This document shows positions 40,685 to 50,903 of a stretch of DNA of 64,000 bases, piece after piece (position 1 is the stretch's first letter; each line of letters starts with the position of its first letter). The stretch lies in NCBI GenBank assembly GCA_028868825.1, contig JAGWTU010000020.1, positions 23,796 through 87,795 on the forward strand, given 5' to 3'. The position numbers and the translations under genes are program-made. Origin of the DNA: Burkholderiales bacterium. GTDB taxonomy: Bacteria; Pseudomonadota; Gammaproteobacteria; Burkholderiales; Burkholderiaceae_C. Under the pieces are notes generated by a model that saw only the letters and a program-made list of their open reading frames with translations, did no database searches and was not told the DNA's origin.

Positions 40685-40890
40685 CGGTACCGGGAATCGT
40701 CGGTTCTGAGGCCCAGCGCCGTCCTGATCGATCCCATCCATTGACTGATAGTTATCCGGCGCAAATGCGTGACGCAGGTGCAACGGGCAACTTCACCACG
40801 GTTTAGGAGGCCCAGACCAAGGGCGGACTGCAGATTGGTAGCATCCAAGGCCCTCCAGCAGGGACCTGAGCCCGACGCACCGAGATCGAC
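40685..40890. other. Intergenic DNA upstream of the second ligase gene
   Basis: About 200 bp, less G+C-rich than neighbouring genes, with no gene-like frame. TTGACT at 40741-40746 could be a -35 for the plus-strand ligase, but no convincing -10 follows at the right distance. Nothing else recognised. Confidence 0.3.
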
Positions 40891-42684
40891 TTGAACGCCA
40901 CGCCTCGCATTCCGACCTCCGCGCCCCAACGGACCGCCCTCCTAGCGGCAGCCATCGCCGCGGCGGCCGCCCCCTCGCTGCTGGCCTACAACGTCGCGCC
41001 GTCCCCGACCTTCCTCAACCAGGCGCTGGCCTTCGCGCTCTGGGCCGTCTTCGTCGTCGTCACCGGGCCGACGACGCTGCGCGGCCGCGCGGCGCCGCTG
41101 TATGCGGCGCTGCTGCTGCTGACGGGCGCGGTGGCGCAGTCCTGGCTCTTCGGTGCGCTGGCGGCGCCGCTGGCGCTTTCCGCGATCGCGACGTTGGCCG
41201 CAGCGGCCGTCGTCGCCGCCGGCGGCTGCGGCGTGCGCGCCGATGCCGAAGACGTCTTTGCCGCCTTCTGCTGGGGCTGGGTCGTCGCCGGTGGATTCAG
41301 CGTCGCGATCGCCGCCATCCAGGTCTTCGCGCCCGGCATTCCCGATGGCGAGTGGCTTGCCATTTCGGGCATCGCCGGGCGCGCCGTCGGCAACCTGCGC
41401 CAGCCCAACCACCTGAGCAGCCTGCTGCTGTGGTCCTGCATCGCCGTGATCGGCCTGCTCGAACTCGGTCGCCTGGGGCCGCGCGCCACGCGCTGGGCCG
41501 CGGCGTTGATGGCGGCCTTCGTCTTCGCGGTCGTCCTCTCGGCCTCGCGCACCGGCCTCGTCAGCGTGCTGATGCTGGCGCTGTGGGGCGCGCTCGACCG
41601 CCGGCTGTCGCGGCCGGCGCGCAGGATCCTGATCGGCGCGCCGCTGGCCTACGCGCTGGCCTGGTTCGCGATGGCGGGCTGGGCGACGCTGTCGCAGCAT
41701 GCCTTCGGCGGCGAGGCGCGCCTGGCCGAGACCGACATCTCGAGCTCGCGCTTCGGCATCTGGCGCGACACGCTGGCCTTGATCCGGATGTATCCGTGGA
41801 CGGGGGTGGGCTGGGGCGAGTTCAACCTCGCCTGGACGTTGACGCCGTTCCCGCACCGGCCGACGGCGTTCTTCGACCATACGCACAACCTGCTGCTGCA
41901 GTTCGCCGTCGAACTCGGCCTGCCGATGGCGGCGCTGCTAACGGCGCTGCTCGTCTGGGCGCTGCTGCGTGCGGCGCTGCAGGCCTGGGCCACGCCCGGC
42001 GGCCTGGGCGCGGCGCGGCGCTGCGCGGTGCTGATGGTGCTGATGATCGCCGTCCACAGCCAGCTCGAATATCCGCTGTGGTACAGCTATTTCCTGCTGC
42101 CGACGGCCTGGGCGCTGGGTTTCGCGCTGCAGGGGCGGGGCGCGGCCGTGCCGGCGCTGCCGTCGCGGCTGCTGGCGGTCGCGGCGCTGGTCGTCATCGG
42201 TGCGACGGCGCTCTCGCTGCTCGACTACCGGCGCGTCACGCTGATCTTCGACGAGTCGGCGGGCGCCACGCCGCTCGAGGCGCGCATCGCCTCGGGTCAG
42301 CGGAGCCTTTTCTTCGGCCATCATGCCGATTACGCTGCCGTCACCACGGGCGTGAAGATCCCGGGCAACACGCACGGATTCGATCGCGCCGTGCATTACC
42401 TGCTCGACACGCGGCTGATGATCGCCTGGGCCGAGGCGCTGAACCGCAGCGGCCGCGTCGACCTCGCGCGCGACCTCGCGGCGCGGCTGCGCGAATTCCG
42501 CAAGTCCGATGCGGCCGAGTTCTTCGCGCCCTGTCCATCCGGGGCGACGCCGGTCGAGGCGGCCAAGCGGCCGTTCCAGTGCGAGCTGCCCGAGCGGGTG
42601 CACGATTGGCGGGAATTCCTCGCGCCGGGTGCGACGGCGGCGCCGGCCGCGGCGGCTGCTTCGGCCGCATCCGCGGCGAATTGA
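40891..42684 (+). CDS. Second Wzy_C/PglL-type O-antigen ligase or oligosaccharyltransferase
   Basis: 597 residues, about 12 membrane helices then a soluble C-terminal region from about 450. Family motifs: GIAGRAVGNLRQPNHLSSLL near 162, VVLSASRTGLVSVLMLALWG near 213, RFGIWRDTLALIRMYPWTGVGWGEFN near 286, FFDHTHNLLLQFAVELGLPMA near 329, and HSQLEYPLWYSYFLLPTAWALG near 387, closer to the classic PglL/Wzy_C pattern than the gene at 38.2 kb. An Ala-rich tail ends it. Start is a TTG at 40891; no ATG precedes the first helix in frame. It points away from the pilin gene and ends 7 bp from the convergent moaC. Confidence 0.85.
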   Translation: MNATPRIPTSAPQRTALLAAAIAAAAAPSLLAYNVAPSPTFLNQALAFALWAVFVVVTGPTTLRGRAAPLYAALLLLTGAVAQSWLFGALAAPLALSAIATLAAAAVVAAGGCGVRADAEDVFAAFCWGWVVAGGFSVAIAAIQVFAPGIPDGEWLAISGIAGRAVGNLRQPNHLSSLLLWSCIAVIGLLELGRLGPRATRWAAALMAAFVFAVVLSASRTGLVSVLMLALWGALDRRLSRPARRILIGAPLAYALAWFAMAGWATLSQHAFGGEARLAETDISSSRFGIWRDTLALIRMYPWTGVGWGEFNLAWTLTPFPHRPTAFFDHTHNLLLQFAVELGLPMAALLTALLVWALLRAALQAWATPGGLGAARRCAVLMVLMIAVHSQLEYPLWYSYFLLPTAWALGFALQGRGAAVPALPSRLLAVAALVVIGATALSLLDYRRVTLIFDESAGATPLEARIASGQRSLFFGHHADYAAVTTGVKIPGNTHGFDRAVHYLLDTRLMIAWAEALNRSGRVDLARDLAARLREFRKSDAAEFFAPCPSGATPVEAAKRPFQCELPERVHDWREFLAPGATAAPAAAAASAASAAN

Positions 42685-42691
42685 GCCGACC

Positions 42692-43201
42692 TCAGCCGGC
42701 CTTCCCGGCCTTCCCGGCGTTCCACTCGCCCGACTTGCCGCCGCGCTTCTCGAGCACCCGGATGTCGGTCATCACCATGCCGCGATCGACGGCCTTGCAC
42801 ATGTCGTAGATCGTCAGCAGGCCGACCTGCACGGCGGTCAGCGCCTCCATCTCGACACCGGTGCGGCCCAGCGTCTCGACCTGGGCCGTGCAATGCACGG
42901 CGCTGGCGGCGGCGTCGATCTCGAATTCGACCGCCACGCGCGTGATCGGCAGCGGGTGGCACAGCGGCACGAGGTCGGCCGTGCGCTTGGCGCCCTGGAT
43001 CGCGGCGATGCGTGCGATGCCGATCACGTCGCCCTTCTTCGCCTCGCCCTTGGCGATCAGCGCGCAGGTCGCCGGCTGCATGCGTATGGTGCCGGCGGCG
43101 CGCGCGACGCGGTGGGTGACGTCCTTGGCGCTCACGTCGACCATATGCGCCTGCCCGCCGGCGTCGAAATGGGTCAGCGTCGGGTCCGCGGGGTCGGTCA
43201 T
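42692..43201 (-). CDS. moaC: Cyclic pyranopterin monophosphate synthase
   Basis: Second step of molybdenum cofactor synthesis. 169 residues: [25 protein letters not shown] near residue 8, [25 protein letters not shown] near 62, [32 protein letters not shown] near 107, and [19 protein letters not shown] tail. The end is a small AGKAGKAG repeat outside the fold. No other moa gene is in the window. Confidence 0.95.
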   Translation of the reverse strand: MTDPADPTLTHFDAGGQAHMVDVSAKDVTHRVARAAGTIRMQPATCALIAKGEAKKGDVIGIARIAAIQGAKRTADLVPLCHPLPITRVAVEFEIDAAASAVHCTAQVETLGRTGVEMEALTAVQVGLLTIYDMCKAVDRGMVMTDIRVLEKRGGKSGEWNAGKAGKAG

Positions 43202-43233
43202 AGGGCTTACAAGTCCAGCAACAAGGCGATGTC

Positions 43234-44961
43234 ATGATAGCCAGAGGGAACGTGCCGTGCCGGCAGCGATCCCACGCCTGTCCCCAGCCCTCGAGACCTG
43301 CCTTGACCTCTGCTCCCCAGCCGCTCTGGCGCCGCCTGCTGACCGTCGGGCTCGCCCTGCTGATGACGCTGGGCGGCTGGCAGATGCCGGTGCATGCGCA
43401 GGCGCAGGCCCCATCGCCGGCGCCCACCCCGGTGCAGAACCAGGTGCGCCTGCCCTCGCTGGGCGAATCGGCGTCCGAGGACCTCAGCGTCAGCGACGAG
43501 CGCCGCCTGGGCGAGCAGATCATGAACGAGGCCCGGCGCGACCCGCAGTACCTCGACGATCCGGTGCTGCTCGAGTACCTGCAGTCGGTCTTCCAGCCGC
43601 TCGTGAAGGCGGCGCGCACGCTCGGCAACATCGACGCCGACACCGACCATGTCTTCGCCTGGCAGCCCTTCCTCGTCAAGGATCCCTCGGTCAACGCCTT
43701 CGCGCTGCCGGGCGGCTACATCGGCGTGCATCTGGGCATGATCGCCATCACCGACAACGCCGACGAGCTCGCCTCGGTGCTCGCGCACGAGCTCTCGCAC
43801 GTCACCCAGCGTCACATCGCGCGCAGCATCGCGCCACAGCAGCATGCGTCGATGGTGGCGATCGCGGCGATGCTGCTGGGCATCATCGCGGCCAGCCGCA
43901 GCAGCAACTTCGACGTCGCCAACGCCGCCATCATGGGCGGGCAGGGCGCGGCGATCCAGTCGCAGCTCAACTACTCGCGCGGCGTCGAGCAAGAGGCCGA
44001 CCGCGTCGGCTACGGCGTGCTCACCGCCGCCGGCTACGCGCCCTCGGGCATGGCGCAGATGTTCGAGCATCTGGACCAGGCGACGCGGCTCAACGACAAC
44101 GGCGGCTTCCCCTACCTGCGCACCCACCCGCTGACGAGCGAGCGCATCGCCGAGGCGCGCAACCGCGCGCTGCTCCATCCCGGCCCGCCGCCGGTGCCGA
44201 CGATGATGCATCTGCTGATGCGCGCCCGCGCCCGCGTCCTCATGGCCGATGGCGAACAGGCGCTGCAGCGGCTGGCCGGCGGCAGCACCTCGCCGCTGCG
44301 CATCGAGCAGGTCGCCGCGCTCTACGGCACGGCGCTGGCGCGCTCGGCGCTGCACGAGGGCGCTGCCGCCGACCAGGCCGCCGTCCAGGCGCTGGCGCTG
44401 GCCGAGACGGCGCCGGTGCGCGAGCCGCGCGCCGAGGCCGCGCTGCTGCAGCTCGAGGCCGAGGTGCGGCTGGCCGCCGCCAACCCTGCCGGCGCGCGCC
44501 AGGCGCTGGACCGCATCCCGGCCACGCCCGGCTCGAGCGACCGCGCGACGCTGCTGCTGCGCGGGCAGACCGAACTCGCGCTGGCGCGCATCAGCCGCGA
44601 CACGACGGCGCTGCGCGAGTCCACGGCCGCGCTGCAGATCTGGCTCGCCGACCATCCCGACGACGCGATCGCCTGGGACGTCGTCGCGCAGAGCGATGTG
44701 GCGCTCGGCTTCAAGCTCCGCGCCCTGCGCGCCGAGGCCGAGCACCGTGCGGTGCTGGGCGACCTGCCCGGTGCCATCGACCGCCTGCGCGCGGCGCAGG
44801 CCGCCTCGCGCGGCGCCGAGGGACAGGACTTCATCGAGGCCTCGGTGATCGACACGCGGCTGCGCCAGCTGATGGCGCGGCGCCGGGCGCGCGAACTCGA
44901 GGCGCGCGGCGAAGGCCGCGGCGGCCGCCCCGGCGACGAGCTGCGGTTCCAGCTCGAATAG
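43234..44961 (+). CDS. BepA-like M48 metalloprotease with C-terminal TPR-like repeats
   Basis: Periplasmic zinc protease/chaperone for outer-membrane protein quality control, especially LptD assembly. 575 residues from the ATG at 43234; a TTG at 43303 is an alternative that starts nearer the signal peptide (LTVGLALLMTLGGWQMPVHA). Zinc motif HELSH at about residue 185, third ligand in EQEADRVGYGVL near 252, mobile loop FALPGGYIGVHLGM near 151. The C-terminal half is Ala/Leu-rich helical repeats, as in BepA TPRs. Divergent from moaC with 32 bp between. Confidence 0.9.
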   Translation: MIARGNVPCRQRSHACPQPSRPALTSAPQPLWRRLLTVGLALLMTLGGWQMPVHAQAQAPSPAPTPVQNQVRLPSLGESASEDLSVSDERRLGEQIMNEARRDPQYLDDPVLLEYLQSVFQPLVKAARTLGNIDADTDHVFAWQPFLVKDPSVNAFALPGGYIGVHLGMIAITDNADELASVLAHELSHVTQRHIARSIAPQQHASMVAIAAMLLGIIAASRSSNFDVANAAIMGGQGAAIQSQLNYSRGVEQEADRVGYGVLTAAGYAPSGMAQMFEHLDQATRLNDNGGFPYLRTHPLTSERIAEARNRALLHPGPPPVPTMMHLLMRARARVLMADGEQALQRLAGGSTSPLRIEQVAALYGTALARSALHEGAAADQAAVQALALAETAPVREPRAEAALLQLEAEVRLAAANPAGARQALDRIPATPGSSDRATLLLRGQTELALARISRDTTALRESTAALQIWLADHPDDAIAWDVVAQSDVALGFKLRALRAEAEHRAVLGDLPGAIDRLRAAQAASRGAEGQDFIEASVIDTRLRQLMARRRARELEARGEGRGGRPGDELRFQLE

Positions 44962-45068
44962 CGCGCGGCCTACTCTCGCCCTGATCCCGCCCTGATCCCG
45001 TCTCCCGTGCGCTGGCGCCGCGGCCAGGCGCGCGCCAGAATCGTCCGCAACGATGCCGGGGGGTGCGG

Positions 45069-48000
45069 ATGCGCAGTTCGACGATGACGACCATGCTTCG
45101 CGGTGTGCTGGTCTGCGCCCTGCTCATCGACCTGCCCTGGCAGCCGCTGCGTGCGGCGCAGGTCGCGTCGGTGTCGCCGCAGGGCGAGGTCGCCGAGGTC
45201 AGGCAGATCAGCGTGCGCTTCGCAGCCGCGGCCACCGCCGCCGGCGACCCGCGCCGCACGGCGCCGTTCCTCGTCGAGTGCAACGGCGCCGCGCCCGCCG
45301 GCGACGCGCGCTGGCTCGACGACCGCGCCTGGGTCTACGACCTGCGCGAGCCGCTGGCCGCCGGTGCGCGCTGCACGCTGCGCGCGAATCCGGGCTTCAA
45401 GGCGATCGACGGCAGCGGCATCGAAGGTCCGGCGATCTACGCCTTCTCGACCGGCGCGCCCATCGTCATGCGCATCCAGCCGGGGGCCGGATCGCAGATC
45501 GAGGAGGAGCAGAACTTCCTGCTCCAGCTCAACGGCGCGGTGACGCCGGCGAGCGTGCTCGCGTCCGTCTGGTGCGAATCGGAAAGCCTGGGTGAGCGCA
45601 TCCCCGTGCGCATCGTCGACGGCGCGCCGCGCGACGAACTGCTGCGCGCGCGCCGCATCACCACGCATCTCGATCGCCTGCTGCTGCTGGCCTGCCAGCG
45701 GCCGCTGGCGCCCGACACGCGGGCGCGTCTGGTCTGGGGCGCGGGTGTGGCGGCGGCGGGCCAGCCGGGCCTCGTCACGCGCCGCGTGCAGCGCTTCGAA
45801 TGGAAAGTGCGGCCGCGCTTCATGGCCGACTTCTCCTGCGAGCGCGAGAACGCGCAGGCCGGCTGCCTGCCGCTGCGGCCGCTGACGCTGCGCTTCAATG
45901 CGCCGGTGCCGCGCGCGCTGGCGCTGGCGGTGCGGCTGCAGCCGGCGCAAGGTGCGCCGATCGCGCCGGTGGCCGCACCAGACGGACGCGACGACCGCGC
46001 GCCGATGCTCGAGCAGGTCCGCTTTGCCGCGCCGCTGCCCGAGTCGGCTCATTTCAAGCTCGTGCTGCCGGCTGGCTTGCTCGACGAATCGGGACGCGCG
46101 CTGGCCAATGCGAGCAGCTTTCCGCTGGCCGTCGCCACCGGCGCGATGCCGCCGCTGGCGAAATTCGCCGGCGCGCCTTTCGGCATCGTCGAGGCCGGAC
46201 CCGAGGCGATGATGCCGCTGACGCTGCGCCTCGTGCAGGCCGATCTCGCCGACGCCGCGACCGGCGGTCGCGTCTCGATCAAGCGTATCGCGCCCGCCGC
46301 GAGCGACGCCGAACTGCTGCGCTGGATCGCGCGGCTGCGCGCCGACCATGACGACGAAACCAAGACCCGCGCGCAGCCGCTGCTGGCGCCCGAGGCCGAT
46401 GTGCGCCGCGCAGCACTGCCGCAGCTTGGGAGCGCTGCGGGTGCAGCCGCAGCGGCGAGCGCACCGGCAGCGGTCCGCGCGACCGAGGTCGTCGGCGTGC
46501 CGCTGCCGCGCCGCGGCTACCAGGTGATCGAGGTCGAATCGCGGATCCTCGGCCGCAGCCTGCTCGCGCGCAACGCGCCGATGTATGCGCGCACCGGCGT
46601 CCTCGTGACCCATCTCGGCGTGCATTTCAAGCGCGGGCGCAGCTCGGGCCTGGTCTGGGTGACGACGCTCGATCGCGCCCGCCCGGTGGCCGGCGCGCGC
46701 GTCGCCGTCAACGATTGCCGCGGCCGCGTGCTGTGGAACGGCACCACCGACGCCAGCGGCATCGCCCGCATCGCACGCGGATTCGATGGCGAGCTCGAAT
46801 CGGGCGCCTCGTGCCTGAGCCCCGACGGCCTCTTCGTCACCGCGCGCAGCGGCACACCGGGGGGCGAAGACGAGGATCTGTCCTTCGTCTTCGGCGGCTG
46901 GAACCGCGGCATCGAGCCCTGGCGCTTCAACGTCCCGGTCGGCTCGGCAAACGAGGATGGTGCGCCGGCGCGCATCGCCCACACCGTCTTCGACCGCACG
47001 CTGCTGCGCCGCGGCGAGACGGTCTCGATGAAGCACTTCCTGCGCGATGCCGGCGAGCACGGTCTGTCGCTGCCGAGCACCGACACGCTGCCGACCGAGG
47101 TCGTGCTGACGCATCGCGGCAGTGATACCGAGATCCGCCTGCCGCTGGCCTGGCCGCAAGGCCCGCGCAGCGCCGAGAGCCGCTGGACCATTCCCGCGCA
47201 GGCGGCGCTCGGCAGCTACGACGTGGCGCTCGCGCGCGGCGAGCGGCGCTGGGGCAGCGGCAGCTTCCGCGTCGAGGATTTCCGCGTGCCGCTCGTCGAC
47301 GCGCGGTTGGCCGGTCCCGCGGGCGTGCAGGTCGCGCCGAAGGCCATCACCTACCAGGCGCAGATCGACGCCATGGCCGGCGGGCCGATGGCCGCGGCGC
47401 CACTCAAGCTCTCGGCGCTGCTGCGTCGCGCCGCCGTGCGCTTCGCCGACTACGACGAATTCAGCTTCGACGCGCCGGGCCATCGCGGTGACAGCGGCGC
47501 CGGCGACAGCGGTGACGAGTCCGATGGCAACGACGGCAGCCGCCTCGTTGCCGACAAGATCGCCGCCGTCACCGACAAACAGGGCGCGGCGCGCATCACC
47601 GTCGCCGCGCTGCCGGCGCTCGGCGGCCCTTCGGATCTGCAGGCCGAGCTGACCTTCAACGACCCCAACGGCGAGGTGCAGACGGTGACGCAGACGCAGC
47701 GCCTTTGGCCGGCCGCGGTCGTCGCCGGACTGCGCGTGCCGGGCTGGGCGGCGGCGCGCGGCAGCGTCGATCTGACGGCGCTGGTGCTCGACACCGCGGG
47801 CAAGCCGCTCGCCGGCCATGCCGTCGAGGTCGTCGCGCGATGGCGCCAGACGGTGACGACGCGCAAGCGCATCGTCGGCGGCTTCTATGCCTACGACAAC
47901 AGCCAGCGCACGCGCGACCTCGGCCGCGTCTGCGGCGGCGACACCGACGCCCAGGGCCGCTATGCCTGCAGCGCCAAGCTCGACGAATCGGGCGAGGTCG

Positions 48001-50903
48001 AGCTCATCGTGCGCGCCCGCGACGACGCCGGGCGCGTCTCCGAGGCGGCGCGCACGGTCTGGATCAGCGGCCGCGACGAATGGTGGTTCGAGCAGGCCAA
48101 CGACGATCGCATCGACGTCCTGCCCGAGAAGCCCGAGCTGCAGCCCGGCGAGACGGCGCGGCTGCAGGTGCGCATGCCTTTCCGCCGGGCGACGGCGCTG
48201 GTGACGGTCGAGCGCGAGGGCGTCGTCGACGCGCGCGTGATGACGCTGACCGGTCGCGAACCGGTGATCGAGCTGCCGGTGCCCAAGGACCGCGACGCGT
48301 CGTGGGCGCCGAACGTCGTCGTCAGCGTCCTCGTGCTGCGCGGCCGCCTGCGCGAGGCGCCCTGGTGGTCGATCTTCACCTGGGGCTGGCGCGAGCCCGG
48401 CGAATGGTGGCAGGCCTTCCGCTACGAGGGCCGCGACTGGCGCGCGCCGACGGCGCTCGTCGACCTCGCGAAGCCGGCGTTCAAGATCGGCGTCGCGCAG
48501 CTCAGGATCGGCCTCGCCGAGCAGCGCCTCGATGTCGCCGTGCACACCGAACGCAGCCAGTACAAGGTGCGCGAGACGGTGCAGGCCACCGTGCGCGTGA
48601 GCCAGTTCGGCAAGCCGGTGGCGGGCGCCGAGATCGCCTTCGCCGCCGTCGACGAGGGGCTGCTCGCGCTGCAGCCCAACGAGAGCTGGGACCTGCTCGG
48701 CGCGCTGATGGCGCCGCGGCCGTGGAGCGTCGAGACCGCGACGGCGCAGAACGAGATCGTCGGCCGCCGCCATTACGGCCGCAAGGCACTGCCGCCGGGC
48801 GGCGGCGGCGGCCGCAACCCGACGCGCGAGCTCTTCGACACGCTGTTGCTGTGGCGCGGCCGCGTCACCCTCGACGCGCAGGGGCAGGCGCGCATCGCCG
48901 TGCCGCTCAACGATACGCTGACGCGCTTCCGTCTCGTCGCGATTGCAGACGCCGTGGCCGACGCCGGCGCCAACCGCTACGGCAGCGGCAGCACCAGCAT
49001 CACCGTCGGCCAGGACCTGCAGCTGCTGTCGGGGCTGGCGCCGCTGGTTCGCGAGGGCGATCGCATCCACGCCGCCTTCACGCTGCGCAACACGACGACG
49101 CGATCGATGACGGTCCGCGCGACGCTGGCCGGCAGCGCCGATGGCGAGCCCTTGGCCGCGCTGGCGCCGCAGACCGTGACGCTGGCCGCGGGCGCGGCGC
49201 TCGAGCTGCATTGGCCGGTCGTCGTGCCGGCCGGCGTCGGCCGCATCGACTGGACCGGCAGCGCCGACGAGAGCCCCAACGGCGGCGGCACCGCGAGTCC
49301 GGCGCGCGACCGCATCCGGATCGCGCAAGCGGTGCGCAGCGCCGTGCCGGTGCGCGTCTGGCAATCGACGCTGCGGCCGCTCGAAGGTCGCCTCGAGTTG
49401 CCGATCGCGCCGCCGGCCGACGCGCGGCCCGGCGTCGGCGGCGTCCAGGTCGCCCTGCGTTCGCATCTCGGCGGCGCGCTGCCGGGCCTGCAGCGCTACT
49501 TCAGGAACTACCCCTACAGCTGCCTCGAGCAGAAGACCTCGATCGCCATCGGCCTGCACGACCAGGCGGCCTGGGCGAAGCTCGGCGACGAGGTCGCCGG
49601 CTATCTCGACAGCGACGGCCTGGCGAACTATTTCCCGCCCGCTGCCGGCAGCGCGCCGCATGGCAGCGACAGCCTCACCGCCTACCTCGTCGCCGTCGCC
49701 AGCACCTCCGGCATGGCCTGGCCGACGCCGGCGCGCGAGGCGATGCTCGGCGGCCTGACGGCTTTCATCGAAGGACGCATCGAGCGTCGCTACGGCGGTT
49801 TCGCGGCGCCGCGCGCCGATCTCGACGCGCGCAAGATCGCCGCGCTCGAGGCGCTGTCGCGCTACGACCGCGTGCAGCCGCGCATGCTGACCTCGATCGC
49901 CTGGGTGCCGGGATCGTGGCCGACCTCGACGCTGCTCGACGCCTGGAGCCTGTACCGCCACGCACCGAACCTGCCCGACGCCGCGGCGCGCAGCGACGAG
50001 CTGCAACGGCTGTTGCGCAGCCGCCTCGTCGCCGGCGGCGCGACGCTGAAGTTCACGACCGAGGCCGACGACGACTGGTGGTGGCTGATGCAGGGCCCGG
50101 ATGCGAACGCCGCGCGGCTGCTGCTGATCGCCGCCGACGCGCCGGCGTGGAAGGGCGAGCTGCCGCGCATCGTCGAAGGTGCGCTGGCGCGCCAGCAGCG
50201 CGGTGCCTGGGCTACGACGACGGCCAATCTCTGGGGCGTGCTCGCGCTCGAACGCTTCGCCGCGAGGTTCGAAGCGGTGCCGGTGACCGGGACGACGGCG
50301 CTGCAATGGGGCGCGCAGACGCGCAGCCAGGATTGGCAAGCCGCGCCCGATGGCACGACCGTGACCTTGCCCTGGCCGGCGACGCCAGCGCCGCTGACCG
50401 CCACGCAGCAGGGCACCGGCCGGCCCTGGCTCGCCGTGCAGACGCTGGCCGCCGTGCCGCTGCGCGCGCCGCTGTTCGCCGGCTACCGCATCGCGCGCAG
50501 CGTCGCGGCGGTCGAGCGCAAGGTGCCCGGTGTCTGGAGCCGCGGCGACATCGTGCGCGTGCATCTCGAGATCGAGGCGCAGACCGACATGAGCTGGGTC
50601 GTCGTCGACGACCCGGTCCCGGCAGGCGCGACGCTGCTGGGCAGCGGCCTGGGTCGCGATTCGGCGATCGCCACGCGCGGCGAGAAGAGCGAGGGCTGGG
50701 CCTGGCCGAGTCATGTCGAGCGCGGATTCGACGCCTGGCGCGGCTATTACGAATGGCTGCCGCGCGGCCGCCATGTCGTCGAATACACGCTGCGGCTGAA
50801 TGCCAGTGGCCGTTTCGGCCTGCCACCGACGCGGGTCGAGGCGCTCTACGAGCCCGGCACCTACGGCGAATTGCCGAACGCCGATCTGGAGGTCCGGCCT
50901 TGA
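45069..50903 (+). CDS. Bacterial alpha-2-macroglobulin with thioester (YfhM-like)
   Basis: Giant periplasmic protease trap. About 1944 residues: signal-like start (LRGVLVCALLIDLPWQPLRA), N-terminal macroglobulin domains, bait region expected in the middle, and the thioester site YSCLEQKTS with Cys at about residue 1485, followed by the alpha-alpha toroid (LDARKIAALEALSRY). The Cys-Leu-Glu-Gln motif is intact, so covalent trapping should work. Unlike E. coli YfhM there is no lipobox (the Cys near 16 is preceded by Val). Start: GTG at 45063 or ATG at 45069; the latter is better placed after GGGGGG. It overlaps pbpC by TGATG, the classical yfhM-pbpC pair. Confidence 0.92.
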   Translation: MRSSTMTTMLRGVLVCALLIDLPWQPLRAAQVASVSPQGEVAEVRQISVRFAAAATAAGDPRRTAPFLVECNGAAPAGDARWLDDRAWVYDLREPLAAGARCTLRANPGFKAIDGSGIEGPAIYAFSTGAPIVMRIQPGAGSQIEEEQNFLLQLNGAVTPASVLASVWCESESLGERIPVRIVDGAPRDELLRARRITTHLDRLLLLACQRPLAPDTRARLVWGAGVAAAGQPGLVTRRVQRFEWKVRPRFMADFSCERENAQAGCLPLRPLTLRFNAPVPRALALAVRLQPAQGAPIAPVAAPDGRDDRAPMLEQVRFAAPLPESAHFKLVLPAGLLDESGRALANASSFPLAVATGAMPPLAKFAGAPFGIVEAGPEAMMPLTLRLVQADLADAATGGRVSIKRIAPAASDAELLRWIARLRADHDDETKTRAQPLLAPEADVRRAALPQLGSAAGAAAAASAPAAVRATEVVGVPLPRRGYQVIEVESRILGRSLLARNAPMYARTGVLVTHLGVHFKRGRSSGLVWVTTLDRARPVAGARVAVNDCRGRVLWNGTTDASGIARIARGFDGELESGASCLSPDGLFVTARSGTPGGEDEDLSFVFGGWNRGIEPWRFNVPVGSANEDGAPARIAHTVFDRTLLRRGETVSMKHFLRDAGEHGLSLPSTDTLPTEVVLTHRGSDTEIRLPLAWPQGPRSAESRWTIPAQAALGSYDVALARGERRWGSGSFRVEDFRVPLVDARLAGPAGVQVAPKAITYQAQIDAMAGGPMAAAPLKLSALLRRAAVRFADYDEFSFDAPGHRGDSGAGDSGDESDGNDGSRLVADKIAAVTDKQGAARITVAALPALGGPSDLQAELTFNDPNGEVQTVTQTQRLWPAAVVAGLRVPGWAAARGSVDLTALVLDTAGKPLAGHAVEVVARWRQTVTTRKRIVGGFYAYDNSQRTRDLGRVCGGDTDAQGRYACSAKLDESGEVELIVRARDDAGRVSEAARTVWISGRDEWWFEQANDDRIDVLPEKPELQPGETARLQVRMPFRRATALVTVEREGVVDARVMTLTGREPVIELPVPKDRDASWAPNVVVSVLVLRGRLREAPWWSIFTWGWREPGEWWQAFRYEGRDWRAPTALVDLAKPAFKIGVAQLRIGLAEQRLDVAVHTERSQYKVRETVQATVRVSQFGKPVAGAEIAFAAVDEGLLALQPNESWDLLGALMAPRPWSVETATAQNEIVGRRHYGRKALPPGGGGGRNPTRELFDTLLLWRGRVTLDAQGQARIAVPLNDTLTRFRLVAIADAVADAGANRYGSGSTSITVGQDLQLLSGLAPLVREGDRIHAAFTLRNTTTRSMTVRATLAGSADGEPLAALAPQTVTLAAGAALELHWPVVVPAGVGRIDWTGSADESPNGGGTASPARDRIRIAQAVRSAVPVRVWQSTLRPLEGRLELPIAPPADARPGVGGVQVALRSHLGGALPGLQRYFRNYPYSCLEQKTSIAIGLHDQAAWAKLGDEVAGYLDSDGLANYFPPAAGSAPHGSDSLTAYLVAVASTSGMAWPTPAREAMLGGLTAFIEGRIERRYGGFAAPRADLDARKIAALEALSRYDRVQPRMLTSIAWVPGSWPTSTLLDAWSLYRHAPNLPDAAARSDELQRLLRSRLVAGGATLKFTTEADDDWWWLMQGPDANAARLLLIAADAPAWKGELPRIVEGALARQQRGAWATTTANLWGVLALERFAARFEAVPVTGTTALQWGAQTRSQDWQAAPDGTTVTLPWPATPAPLTATQQGTGRPWLAVQTLAAVPLRAPLFAGYRIARSVAAVERKVPGVWSRGDIVRVHLEIEAQTDMSWVVVDDPVPAGATLLGSGLGRDSAIATRGEKSEGWAWPSHVERGFDAWRGYYEWLPRGRHVVEYTLRLNASGRFGLPPTRVEALYEPGTYGELPNADLEVRP

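Noticed and set aside
40561..40806. 81-codon plus-strand frame covering the pilin promoter region
   Set aside because: No ribosome site, no wobble G+C bias, and it overlaps the sigma-54 promoter and repeats.
44970..50774. Long open frame (over 1900 codons) on the minus strand opposite the macroglobulin gene
   Set aside because: Arg/Ala/Gly/His-rich composition with no domain; a typical shadow of a long high-G+C gene whose plus-strand product has clear motifs.
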